Source: Sphingomonas sabuli (GTDB lineage: Bacteria; Pseudomonadota; Alphaproteobacteria; Sphingomonadales; Sphingomonadaceae). Taken from it: 64,000 nt of DNA. The notes under the pieces were generated by a model that was not told where the DNA came from, did not search any database, and saw only the letters and a list, made by a program, of their open reading frames with translations. Both the position numbers and the translations under genes were made by a program. How positions within the stretch are numbered: position 1 is the first letter of the stretch; each line of letters starts with the position of its first letter. The stretch is taken from contig NZ_CP060697.1 of the NCBI RefSeq assembly GCF_014352855.1, positions 1,570,001-1,634,000 of the forward strand. The letters are read 5' to 3'. Of this stretch, positions 54,948-64,000 are shown one piece after another.

Positions 54948-55555
54948 CACGAGTATTGCTTGCCGACGATCATCCGATCATCCAGGCTGCGGTCGAAGCG
55001 ATGCTTCGCGGCAGCGATTACGAGCTCATCTCAAAGGCGAGCAGCGGTGCCGAAGCGATCGAAGCGCTGGCCCGGCACGATCCGGAAATGCTTATCCTTG
55101 ACGTCAGCATGCCCGAAGGCAGCGGGCTCGACGTCCTGCGCAAGATGCGCACCGGCGGTGACGACCGGCCAGTGGTTATCCTCACCGCCTCGATGGACCA
55201 GGCGGGGTTTGCGGAAGCGCTTGCGCTGAAGGTCGACGGCGTGTTGCTGAAAACCTCCGATCCGGCATTGCTGCTCGATTGCCTGGACAGCGTTCGCAAT
55301 GGCGAAGAATGGATCGACCCCCAGCTGCAGGCCGAGGCCGAAGTGTCGCCGGAACCGGCCGAGCGATCGCTGCTGTCGCCGCGAGAGCGCGAACTGGTGT
55401 CGCTCGTCCGCCAGAGCATGCGTAACCGCGATATCGCCGAACGGCTCGGCATCACCGAGGGCACGGTAAAGGTCTATCTGCACAGCATTTTCGAGAAAAC
55501 CGGCGTGGTTAACCGGACCGAGCTGGCCATTCGCGCCGCTGAATGGATTGGCTGA
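54944..55555 (+). CDS. NarL/LuxR-type response regulator
   Basis: A 203-residue response regulator. The receiver domain has Asp53 as phosphoacceptor (LILDVSMPEGSG), an acidic pair in LLADDHPI, and the Lys in VLLKTSDP. A LuxR-type helix-turn-helix follows at about 140-200 (LSPRERELVSLVRQSM, RNRDIAERLGITEGTVKVYL). It is the partner of the overlapping kinase gene upstream. The 158-nt gap to the secreted-protein gene may hold its target promoter (inference). Confidence 0.93.
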   Translation: MTRVLLADDHPIIQAAVEAMLRGSDYELISKASSGAEAIEALARHDPEMLILDVSMPEGSGLDVLRKMRTGGDDRPVVILTASMDQAGFAEALALKVDGVLLKTSDPALLLDCLDSVRNGEEWIDPQLQAEAEVSPEPAERSLLSPRERELVSLVRQSMRNRDIAERLGITEGTVKVYLHSIFEKTGVVNRTELAIRAAEWIG

Positions 55556-55713
55556 CTGCGGACCTTTCCGCGCAGATTTCCGACAATTCCCGACCTTACC
55601 GTCCGATAACTATTCCCGTTAATGCCCGGCCGGTAAACGCTCGATTACCGCCAGTGACCGAGTCGCGGCTGTGGGGCAGAGCGGTACTCAACCGGGAAAT
55701 GAGGAAACAGGAA

Positions 55714-56808
55714 ATGACGACCATCAAGATGCTGGCCAGTGCGGCCTTGCTGTCTACGTCCATGCTCGTGCCGGCGGCACCTGCGCTGGCGATCACGCCG
55801 GCCGTGGACGCGAACGCGCCGACTGCTGATCAGATGCAGGCCATTTGCGACGCCAATTATGTCGCCCCGCAGGAAGATCCGACGGTCTGGCGGGCCAGCG
55901 TGATCAACGCTGCCTCGGAAGCCACCACGCCGACCGCGGTCGCAGGCACCGAGCGCAACATCAACTATCGCCCCGACGTCAACGGCACCTTCACTTATGC
56001 CGGCTTCGTCAAGACCATCGATCCGCTGTCGCGGACCGGCGGCAGCCCCAACATGTGGGGCCAGATGGTGTTCAGCCAGAAGGTCTTGGACAACACGCTG
56101 TACGACGTCGAAATGCGCTTCCAGCACAACGTGACCTACACCTGGACCTGTCAGGTCGAGGAGAATGTCGCGAGCATTGTCCATCATCCGGGCAATAACG
56201 GCCAGTGCGGCAACACCAACGGCAACAACAACGGCGGCAACCTGCAAACCGGTGGCAATGGCCAGGGCAACAATGGCTGCGGCAACGGCAATGGCGGCCC
56301 GACCAGCACGTCGACGACCGAAGGCGACGGAACCGGCGGCAGCGGCAATAGCGGCAACAACAACGGCGAGAACCTGCAGACCGGCGGCAACGGCGAAGGC
56401 AATAACGGTTGCGGCAACGGCAACGGCGGGCCGACCGGCGCCAACGAAAATTGCGGCGGTGGCGGCAATCCGGGTTGGGACGAAACCGTCTGGACCTGGA
56501 CTCACCGGGCCGATTACGGCGAGTCGCAGCTCAACACCGATATCGACGACGGCTACGACGTGACCGCCACGGCGCTGCAGCAGCTGGGCCATGTCTTGGG
56601 TGTCGATTACATCGTTCCCGGCACCTACACGCCGGACGGCTACCGCCTCCTGTCCTGCATCTCGCCGGGCAAGAAGGGTGGATCGTGGACGGCCAAGGCC
56701 TGGTACACGGGCGGCCAGTGCAGCACGACGACGTTCAACGCGGCTCCGACCATGTACCCGAGCCACGTGTTCGCCGAACCGCCGACCAACTCGCTTCCGG
56801 CTCAATAA
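55714..56808 (+). CDS. Secreted protein with duplicated Asn/Gly-rich repeats
   Basis: A 364-residue exported protein that I do not recognise. It has a signal peptide (MTTIKMLASAALLSTSMLVP, cleavage near PALA). A folded N-terminal part, about residues 28-165, contains NINYRPDVNGTFTYAGFVKT. Two 28-residue repeats at 170-197 and 214-241 follow (GNNNGGNLQTGGNGQGNNGC then GNGNGGPT). The C-terminal part has tryptophans (WDETVWTWTH) and several Cys. ATG 55714 has AGGAAAC upstream; ATG 55699 is possible. It sits between the two-component system and a TonB receptor. Confidence 0.75.
   Translation: MTTIKMLASAALLSTSMLVPAAPALAITPAVDANAPTADQMQAICDANYVAPQEDPTVWRASVINAASEATTPTAVAGTERNINYRPDVNGTFTYAGFVKTIDPLSRTGGSPNMWGQMVFSQKVLDNTLYDVEMRFQHNVTYTWTCQVEENVASIVHHPGNNGQCGNTNGNNNGGNLQTGGNGQGNNGCGNGNGGPTSTSTTEGDGTGGSGNSGNNNGENLQTGGNGEGNNGCGNGNGGPTGANENCGGGGNPGWDETVWTWTHRADYGESQLNTDIDDGYDVTATALQQLGHVLGVDYIVPGTYTPDGYRLLSCISPGKKGGSWTAKAWYTGGQCSTTTFNAAPTMYPSHVFAEPPTNSLPAQ
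56221..56436 (+). repeat. Direct repeat, two 84-nt copies at 132-nt spacing
   Basis: Copies at 56221-56304 and 56353-56436 within the secreted-protein gene, separated by 48 nt. The protein copies differ at two positions (G/E twice), while the DNA copies differ at many third positions. This points to an old, selected duplication and not a recent one. Confidence 0.85.
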
Positions 56809-56840
56809 GTTCGCCGGCGGCCCAGAACCGCATGTGAACT

Positions 56841-56866
56841 CCCTGCCCGGCTTCGGCCGGGCAGGG
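56841..56866 (+). terminator. UUCG-loop hairpin after the secreted-protein gene
   Basis: A perfect 11-bp stem (CCCTGCCCGGC / GCCGGGCAGGG) capped by a TTCG tetraloop, 33 nt after the stop. No T-run follows. It may terminate or stabilise the 3' end. The related hairpin after the next gene (59593) also follows an ACTCCCT sequence. Confidence 0.65.
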
Positions 56867-56928
56867 CAGCACATCGGGCGGGGCGGGCCGCATCCTGATT
56901 GCGGCTCTTTCTGGGGGGGCTTTGCACC

Positions 56929-59466
56929 ATGACCTGCGGGATTTCCCGTCACCGATCGCGTGCGCGCCTGTTGCTTGCGATCCTGCTCGCCGGATCGGCG
57001 GGCCCACTTGGCGCCAGCACTGGCGCCGCTACCGCTGAAAGCGCCGACGGGCAGGCCGTGCCGGACGAAACCATTCCCGAAATCATCGTCTACGGCGAAC
57101 GGCTGTTCCCCGACGTCCAGCCCGAACGCAGCCTCGATGAGGAAGCGATCGAAAGCTACGGCGTCGGCACGATCGACGAGCTCATCGCCAATTTGCAGGC
57201 CGAAGTCGGCAACGACGAGGACGCACCGCTGCTGATCGTCAACGGCGAGCGGCTGAACGACCTCAGCGAGATCGGCGAATTCCCGGTCGAAGTGCTGCGC
57301 AACGTCCAGGTGCTGCCGCGCGGATCGGCGGTCCGGCTGGGCGGCAAGTCCGGCCAGCGCGTCGTCAGCCTGGCGCTCAAGAAACAGGTTCGCACCGTCA
57401 CGGTTTCGGGGTCGCAGAAGCTGGCCACCGACGGAAACTGGAACGCCACCGAGGGCGAAACCATCTTCACCCACATCCGCGGCAACACCCGCGCCAATAT
57501 CGGCATCCGCGGGCGCGACGAAGACCGGTTGCTGGAAAGCGACCGCGGAATCGTCCAGCCCGACCCGTTCCTGCCCTATGCGGCCGGCGGCAATGTCGTC
57601 GGCTATCCCTTCATCGGCGGCGAGATCGACCCGGCGCTGAGCGCCATTGCCGGCCAGATCGTGACCGTCACGCCGGTTCCGGCGGGCGCTTCGCCCACGC
57701 TTGCGGGCTTTGCCGCCAACGCCAACGTTCCCGCGGTCACCGGCCTTGGCCGGTTCCGCACGCTGCGCCCAGACAGCGCGAATTACGAGTTCAACGGGAC
57801 CGCCAACACGCGGCTCGCGCCCTGGCTCACCGCCAATGCCGCGGTGCGGGTCGGCCGGACCACCACGGACGGCATCCGGGGCCTCGCGTCCGGGCTGTTC
57901 GTGCTGCCGTTCGACAATCCCGCCTCGCCCTTCTCGCGCGATGTCGGGCTGCTTTATTACGGCGATCCCCTGCATTATCGCGGCCGGCGCAGCGGCGGGG
58001 ATTTCAACCTGACGTTCAACGGCACCTTCGGCAGGTGGATCGGCAATCTCAACGCCCGCCACAGCTATTCGCGCGACCTGTCGACCAACGACGTGCTGGT
58101 CCAGTCGGGGGCCATTCCGATCGCTGATGGCACCAATCCCTTCGCCGGTGCCCCAGCCCTAGCACTGACGTCCAGCCAGGCGTCCAGCCGGCTGCGCAAC
58201 AGCGCGGCGCAGGCATCCTTCACCGGTCCGCTGGCGACGCTTCCTGCCGGCACCGTCACGGCAACCATCGAAGGCCGGCTTGCGTCCTATCGCCTGCGCG
58301 CGAAGAGCTCGTTCCTGCCGGGCGGTTCGGCGGCGACGTTCAACCGCAACGAACAGTCGGTTCGCGGCGCGCTGGACATTCCGCTGACCAGCAGCGGCGG
58401 TTTCCTCAAGCAGGCCGGCAACACCAGCGCGACCGTCGAAATTGGGCGTACCCACTTCTCCGACGTCGGCTCGCTTGATCGCTACGCGCTTGGCCTGACG
58501 TGGGAGCCCGTCGCCGCGCTTCGCCTGCGCGCATCGATCGAACAGGCCAACGGCCCGCCGTCCGCCCAGATCCTGGCCAACCCGGTCATTATCACGCCGG
58601 AAAGCCGGGTGTTCGACCCGCTGACCGGCGAAACGGTGGACGTCACCCAGATCACCGGCGGCAATCCCGACCTGTTCGCCGAAAAGGTGCGGATCAAGCG
58701 GCTTGGCGCGCTGCTGCGCGCGGTGCCCAGGCTCAACCTGCAGTTCAACGCGGAATATACCGACACCGACCGCCGCAACTTCGTGTCCGCATTGCCGGAA
58801 GCGAGCGCGGCGGTGATGCTCGCCTTTCCGGACCGCTTCATCCGCGACGCCAACGGCGTCCTAACCGCGATCGACCTGCGGCCGGTCAATTTCGATTCGG
58901 AACGGGAAAAGCGCTTTCGCTGGGGCTTCAATCTCAACACCAAGCTGACCAACCCGCCACCGCCGAAGAATGCGGAGGCGCGCAAGGCGCCGACCCTGTT
59001 GCAGGTCAGCGCCAATCATACTGTCATCCTGTCCGACGAGATCCGCATTCGGCCCGGCATCGACCCCGTCGACCTGCTTGGCGGTGGGGCGATCGGGATC
59101 GCTGGCGGGCGTGTCCGGCACCAGATCGACGGCACTGCTGCAGTAACGGCGGGTGGCCTCGGCGCACGCGTCGGCTTGCTCTACCGCGGGGCCAGCAGCC
59201 TCGACACGCGCATCGGCGGGGTGTCCGACAGCATCCGCTTTTCGCCGCTGACGATCGTCAACCTGCGCGTCTATGCGGACGCGCGGCGGTTCCTGAAGGC
59301 GCAGAAATGGGCGCGCGGGCTGCGGCTGTCGGTCGACGTCGTCAACCTCTTCAACGACCGCCAGCGGGTGCGCGATTCCCAAGGCGGCGTGCCGTTGCAA
59401 TATCAGCCCGGCTATCGCGATCCGCTCGGCCGGACGATCGAATTCGAAATCCGGAAAGTGTTCTGA
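56929..59466 (+). CDS. TonB-dependent receptor-like outer membrane protein
   Basis: An 845-residue outer-membrane protein. After a basic, hydrophobic N-terminus (ARLLLAILLAGSAGPLGAS) it has the PEIIVYGERLF TonB-box-like segment. A short plug follows (LLIVNGERLNDLSEIGEFPV, VQVLPRGSAVRLGGKSGQR), then a barrel ending DPLGRTIEFEIRKVF. It is a diverged paralogue of the protein at 4767-7292 but lacks the Pro/Gly insert. A poly-G stretch acts as ribosome-binding site before ATG 56929. The substrate is unknown. Confidence 0.82.
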   Translation: MTCGISRHRSRARLLLAILLAGSAGPLGASTGAATAESADGQAVPDETIPEIIVYGERLFPDVQPERSLDEEAIESYGVGTIDELIANLQAEVGNDEDAPLLIVNGERLNDLSEIGEFPVEVLRNVQVLPRGSAVRLGGKSGQRVVSLALKKQVRTVTVSGSQKLATDGNWNATEGETIFTHIRGNTRANIGIRGRDEDRLLESDRGIVQPDPFLPYAAGGNVVGYPFIGGEIDPALSAIAGQIVTVTPVPAGASPTLAGFAANANVPAVTGLGRFRTLRPDSANYEFNGTANTRLAPWLTANAAVRVGRTTTDGIRGLASGLFVLPFDNPASPFSRDVGLLYYGDPLHYRGRRSGGDFNLTFNGTFGRWIGNLNARHSYSRDLSTNDVLVQSGAIPIADGTNPFAGAPALALTSSQASSRLRNSAAQASFTGPLATLPAGTVTATIEGRLASYRLRAKSSFLPGGSAATFNRNEQSVRGALDIPLTSSGGFLKQAGNTSATVEIGRTHFSDVGSLDRYALGLTWEPVAALRLRASIEQANGPPSAQILANPVIITPESRVFDPLTGETVDVTQITGGNPDLFAEKVRIKRLGALLRAVPRLNLQFNAEYTDTDRRNFVSALPEASAAVMLAFPDRFIRDANGVLTAIDLRPVNFDSEREKRFRWGFNLNTKLTNPPPPKNAEARKAPTLLQVSANHTVILSDEIRIRPGIDPVDLLGGGAIGIAGGRVRHQIDGTAAVTAGGLGARVGLLYRGASSLDTRIGGVSDSIRFSPLTIVNLRVYADARRFLKAQKWARGLRLSVDVVNLFNDRQRVRDSQGGVPLQYQPGYRDPLGRTIEFEIRKVF

Positions 59467-59592
59467 CGGCGGGGTGCAGTCCGTCGTTGAGTAAAGTTGC
59501 GTTGGAGGTCACAAGTGCGGGCACGGACAGCGGCTTGCCGAGTCGCCGGTTCGCTCCAGTTTCCACGCCTGGTCCCGGCCAACGCGTGGACT

Positions 59593-59622
59593 CCCTCGCC
59601 GGTGTCCCGGCACCGGCGAGGG
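59593..59622 (+). terminator. Hairpin after the TonB receptor gene
   Basis: A perfect 12-bp stem (CCCTCGCCGGTG / CACCGGCGAGGG) with a 6-nt loop, 126 nt after the receptor stop and 50 nt before obgE. There is no T-run. It separates the receptor from the obgE operon. Confidence 0.6.
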
Positions 59623-59663
59623 TAGTCCTTCGGACAGTGGCGCTCTGCCCGCCGCGCGCGTAG

Positions 59664-61618
<1,955 letters not shown>

Positions 61619-61688
61619 GGACTCACGGGCGCCGCATTCGCGCCCCATTGCGTTGCGAAAGGCGGCGCTGCCGAATAGGGGCTTTGCC

Positions 61689-61937
61689 ATGACCGACCGC
61701 GACGAGACCTACGCCAAGATCCGCGACCTGATCGCGCCGTTCAACAAGAAGGGCGCCGAGATCGGCGAGGCCACCCGGTTCCAGCAGGACCTGGAGTGGG
61801 ACAGCCTGACCGCGATGGATTTCGTCGCCTCGGTGGAAGACGAATTCGACATCCTCATCAGCATGAACAAGGCCGCCGAGATCGAAACCGTCGGCCAGAT
61901 GGTGGACGCCGTCGGCGAGCTTCGGACCAGCGCGTGA
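61689..61937 (+). CDS. Acyl carrier protein of sphingolipid synthesis
   Basis: An 82-residue acyl carrier protein. The phosphopantetheine attachment Ser is Ser39 in LEWDSLTAMDFV, and the acidic helix II IEDEFDI-type (VEDEFDILISMN) follows. It overlaps spt by 4 nt, which is characteristic of the dedicated ACP that presents acyl chains to serine palmitoyltransferase. It begins 70 nt after the CerR-like gene. Confidence 0.88.
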   Translation: MTDRDETYAKIRDLIAPFNKKGAEIGEATRFQQDLEWDSLTAMDFVASVEDEFDILISMNKAAEIETVGQMVDAVGELRTSA

Positions 61938-63133
61938 GCGACCTGTTCGACAAGTTCGAACCGCTTATCCAGGAGCGCGAGCGGCTGCTGTCGGGCGGCG
62001 TCACCGACCCGTTCAACCTGGTCATGGAGCGGGTCGAAAGCCCGACCGTCGCCATCTGCAACGGCAAGCGGACGATCCTGCTCGGCACCTACAATTACAT
62101 GGGCATGACGTTCGATCCCGACGTCGTCGCGGCAGGCAAACAGGCGCTTGACGAATTCGGCAGCGGAACCACCGGCAGCCGAGTGCTCAACGGCACCTAC
62201 CAGGGCCACAAGGAATGCGAAGCGGCCCTGCGCGACTTTTACGCGATGGACCATGCGATGGTCTTTTCGACCGGTTACCAGGCAAACCTCGGGATCATTT
62301 CCACGCTCGCCGGCAAGGGCGACTACATCATCCTCGACATCGACAGCCACGCGTCCATCTATGACGGCTGCGCGCTGGGCAACGCCGAGGTCGTGCCGTT
62401 CCGCCACAATGACGTCGAGGCGCTGGAAAAGCGGCTCAAGCGGGTGCCCGAGGGCGCCGGCAAGCTGGTCGTCCTCGAAGGCGTCTATTCGATGCTGGGC
62501 GACGTCGCGCCGCTCAAGGAAATGGTCGCCGTGTCGAAGGCCAACGGCGCGATGGTGCTGGTCGACGAGGCCCATTCGATGGGCTTCATCGGCGAACACG
62601 GCCGCGGCGTGGCCGAAGCGCAGGGCGTGATCGACGACGTCGACTTCATCGTCGGCACCTTTTCCAAGTCGGTCGGGACAGTCGGCGGTTTCTGCGTATC
62701 CAACCATCCGAAGTTCGAAATTCTGCGGCTGGTCTGCCGCCCCTATGTCTTCACCGCCTCGTTGCCGCCGTCGGTGGTGGCGACCGCAGCGACGTCAATC
62801 CGCAAGCTGATGCATGGCGACGCCAAGCGCGCGCATTTGTGGGAGAACAGCAAACGGCTCCACGCGGGTTTGAAACAACTCGGCTTCGAGCTTGGGACAG
62901 ACACGCCGCAATCGGCCATCATCGCCGTCATCATGCCGCACCTCGCGACCGGCGCGGCGATGTGGGAGGCACTGCTGAAGGAAGGTTTGTACGTCAATCT
63001 GGCGCGCCCGCCGGCGACCCCGGCCGGCAAGACGTTGCTGCGCTGTTCGCTGTGCGCCGAACATAGCGACGAGCAAGTCGGTGAAATCCTTGGCATGTTT
63101 GCCGCCGCGGGCAAGGCGACCGGCTGCATTTGA
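61934..63133 (+). CDS. spt: Serine palmitoyltransferase
   Basis: A 399-residue soluble alpha-oxoamine synthase that condenses L-serine with an acyl thioester to 3-ketodihydrosphingosine, the first sphingolipid step. The PLP lysine is Lys245 in GTFSKSVGTVGGF. Asp211 and His214 are in VLVDEAHSMGF, and stacking His139 is in DIDSHASIYDG. All four are spaced as in the Sphingomonas paucimobilis enzyme (K265, D231, H234, H159). GTG start overlaps acp. Confidence 0.95.
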   Translation: MSDLFDKFEPLIQERERLLSGGVTDPFNLVMERVESPTVAICNGKRTILLGTYNYMGMTFDPDVVAAGKQALDEFGSGTTGSRVLNGTYQGHKECEAALRDFYAMDHAMVFSTGYQANLGIISTLAGKGDYIILDIDSHASIYDGCALGNAEVVPFRHNDVEALEKRLKRVPEGAGKLVVLEGVYSMLGDVAPLKEMVAVSKANGAMVLVDEAHSMGFIGEHGRGVAEAQGVIDDVDFIVGTFSKSVGTVGGFCVSNHPKFEILRLVCRPYVFTASLPPSVVATAATSIRKLMHGDAKRAHLWENSKRLHAGLKQLGFELGTDTPQSAIIAVIMPHLATGAAMWEALLKEGLYVNLARPPATPAGKTLLRCSLCAEHSDEQVGEILGMFAAAGKATGCI

Positions 63134-63175
63134 GCCGGACTTCCGCCATCGCCAAGACAGGTCTAGACTGACGGC

Positions 63176-64000
63176 ATGACGCCCGGCGGAGACGATATCC
63201 GCTTCGACTGGAGACGCGGCGGAGCTGCCGCGGCTGGAGCGCTGATCGCGGTCCTGCTGCTGCTTTCCCTCGTTTACCTGGTCGCAAGCTCCAACCAGCA
63301 GCGCGACAGCGCCCTGAATCAGGAGCGGCGCGCCTATGACGTGACCCTTCTGACCCGGTCGATCGACGCCAGCCTGTCGCGCGCCGAAGCCGGCCTTGGC
63401 CAGTTCGCGGTCGACGAGGACGTGAAGGGCAGCGGCAACGTCTATTACAGCTATTGGCGGCTGGCCGGCCGGCAGATGGCGGAATTGCGCGGCTTCGTCC
63501 GCCGCGATCCCGAGCAGGTCCAGCGGGTCGAGGAATTGCAGGCGCTCTACGCCACGTTGGGCGAAAAATTCGACGAGGCGGCGCGGGTCATCACCAGCAA
63601 GCAGGGCGACTATGGCCTGGGCTATTTCTATTCGGCCACGCGCGACCCCGCGGAACGCGCCATCCATGCCAAGCTGCGCGAGATCGCCGAAGCGGAGCGG
63701 GACACGCTGCGCGAGCGTATCGAGCAGACCCAGGTCTTCTCCGCCCGCGCCGACAAGCTGACCGACTACCTCAGCTGGCTCGGCATCCTCGTCGGCATCG
63801 GCGCCATCTTCCTTGGCTTCGTCGCGGTCGTTGCGGTGCGCCAATTCTCCTTCGCCCGGCGGCTGGCGGAGAACGAAACGGAGCGCGCCGAGGGGCTGGA
63901 AGCCGCGGTGCGCGAGCGGACCCAGGAATTGTGGGACGCAAACCAGGCGCTGAAGGCCGAGGCGGCCGAGCGCGAGGCGGCCGAGGCCCAGCTTCGCCAG
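63176..64000 (+). CDS. Sensor histidine kinase, N-terminal part (cut by window end)
   Basis: An open frame of 275 codons running off the window. TM1 is at about residues 18-38, followed by a helical periplasmic sensor domain of about 160 residues (CHASE3-like). TM2 is at about 200-222 and the cytoplasmic linker begins a coiled coil (AAVRERTQELWDANQAL, EAAEREAAEAQLRQ). That linker usually precedes a HisKA domain, so a membrane sensor kinase, possibly hybrid, is expected. No kinase motif is inside the window. Confidence 0.7.
   Translation, partial: MTPGGDDIRFDWRRGGAAAAGALIAVLLLLSLVYLVASSNQQRDSALNQERRAYDVTLLTRSIDASLSRAEAGLGQFAVDEDVKGSGNVYYSYWRLAGRQMAELRGFVRRDPEQVQRVEELQALYATLGEKFDEAARVITSKQGDYGLGYFYSATRDPAERAIHAKLREIAEAERDTLRERIEQTQVFSARADKLTDYLSWLGILVGIGAIFLGFVAVVAVRQFSFARRLAENETERAEGLEAAVRERTQELWDANQALKAEAAEREAAEAQLRQ

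Noticed and set aside
53328..55555. Quorum-sensing system suggested by the LuxR-type domain
   Set aside because: The regulator has a phosphoreceiver domain and a partner kinase, not an autoinducer-binding domain, and no luxI gene is present.
56221..56436. CRISPR-like direct repeat
   Set aside because: There are only two copies, they are in frame inside a gene, and they differ at silent positions. They are a protein repeat.

Overview
The window is chromosomal DNA from a high-GC alphaproteobacterium, most likely a member of the Sphingomonadales. The best evidence is a serine palmitoyltransferase with its own acyl carrier protein at 61.7-63.1 kb, the sphingolipid signature of this order. Supporting markers are the CtrA inhibitor SciP, a DUF4167 protein, three TonB-dependent receptors and an L21 protein with a long Lys/Ala tail. 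No prophage, insertion sequence, CRISPR array or rRNA operon was seen. One tRNA gene, tRNA-Ser(CGA), is present.

Layout. 0-5 kb: a YciA-type thioesterase, DUF4167, and the overlapping translation operon hisS-prfA-prmC. 4.8-13.3 kb: a TonB-dependent receptor with a Pro/Gly-rich insert, a DUF445 protein, and an RND efflux pump with its adaptor. 13.4-18.5 kb: small GlsB-type membrane proteins, a SIMPL protein, sciP, mnmA and a NUDIX hydrolase. 18.5-23.1 kb: an overlapping operon pdxH-CDF transporter-phzF-permease, divergent from a ZnuD-like receptor with a Zur-like operator between them. 23.1-24.7 kb: an organoarsenical operon arsR-arsI-aquaporin. 24.8-26.4 kb: a phage-shock operon (44-aa ORF, pspA, pspC, 77-aa ORF) behind a sigma-54-like promoter. 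27.8-31.4 kb: a branched-chain 2-oxoacid dehydrogenase operon whose E2 gene carries an in-frame TAG just before its catalytic motif. 31.5-33.6 kb: an azoreductase divergent from an HxlR regulator, with an operator-like dyad. 33.8-38.0 kb: a fully overlapping operon maoC-citE-like lyase-alcohol dehydrogenase-acs. 38-42 kb: a cold-shock protein, small ORFs, an MHS transporter, 6-phosphogluconolactonase and a TonB-like protein. 42.2-49.5 kb: a trehalose/alpha-glucan cluster, otsB-GH15-otsA divergent from GT4-debranching enzyme. 49.5-51.8 kb: tRNA-Ser, hspQ, rplU-rpmA and a GNAT acetyltransferase. 51.8-59.5 kb: hydrolase/TetR, a two-component system, a repeat-bearing secreted protein and another TonB receptor. 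59.7-64 kb: obgE, a CerR-like reductase, acp, spt and a truncated sensor kinase.

The genes are packed tightly, with many 4-nt ATGA/GTGA/TTGA overlaps that define operons and decide starts. The observations most worth checking are the amber codon in the E2 gene, the two extra membrane helices in the RND permease, the 7.9-kb block between the rplU-rpmA-GNAT genes and obgE with its repeat protein and receptor, the regulated metal and arsenic modules, and the unassigned maoC-citE-adh-acs operon. I did not find an obvious new defence or mobile system.
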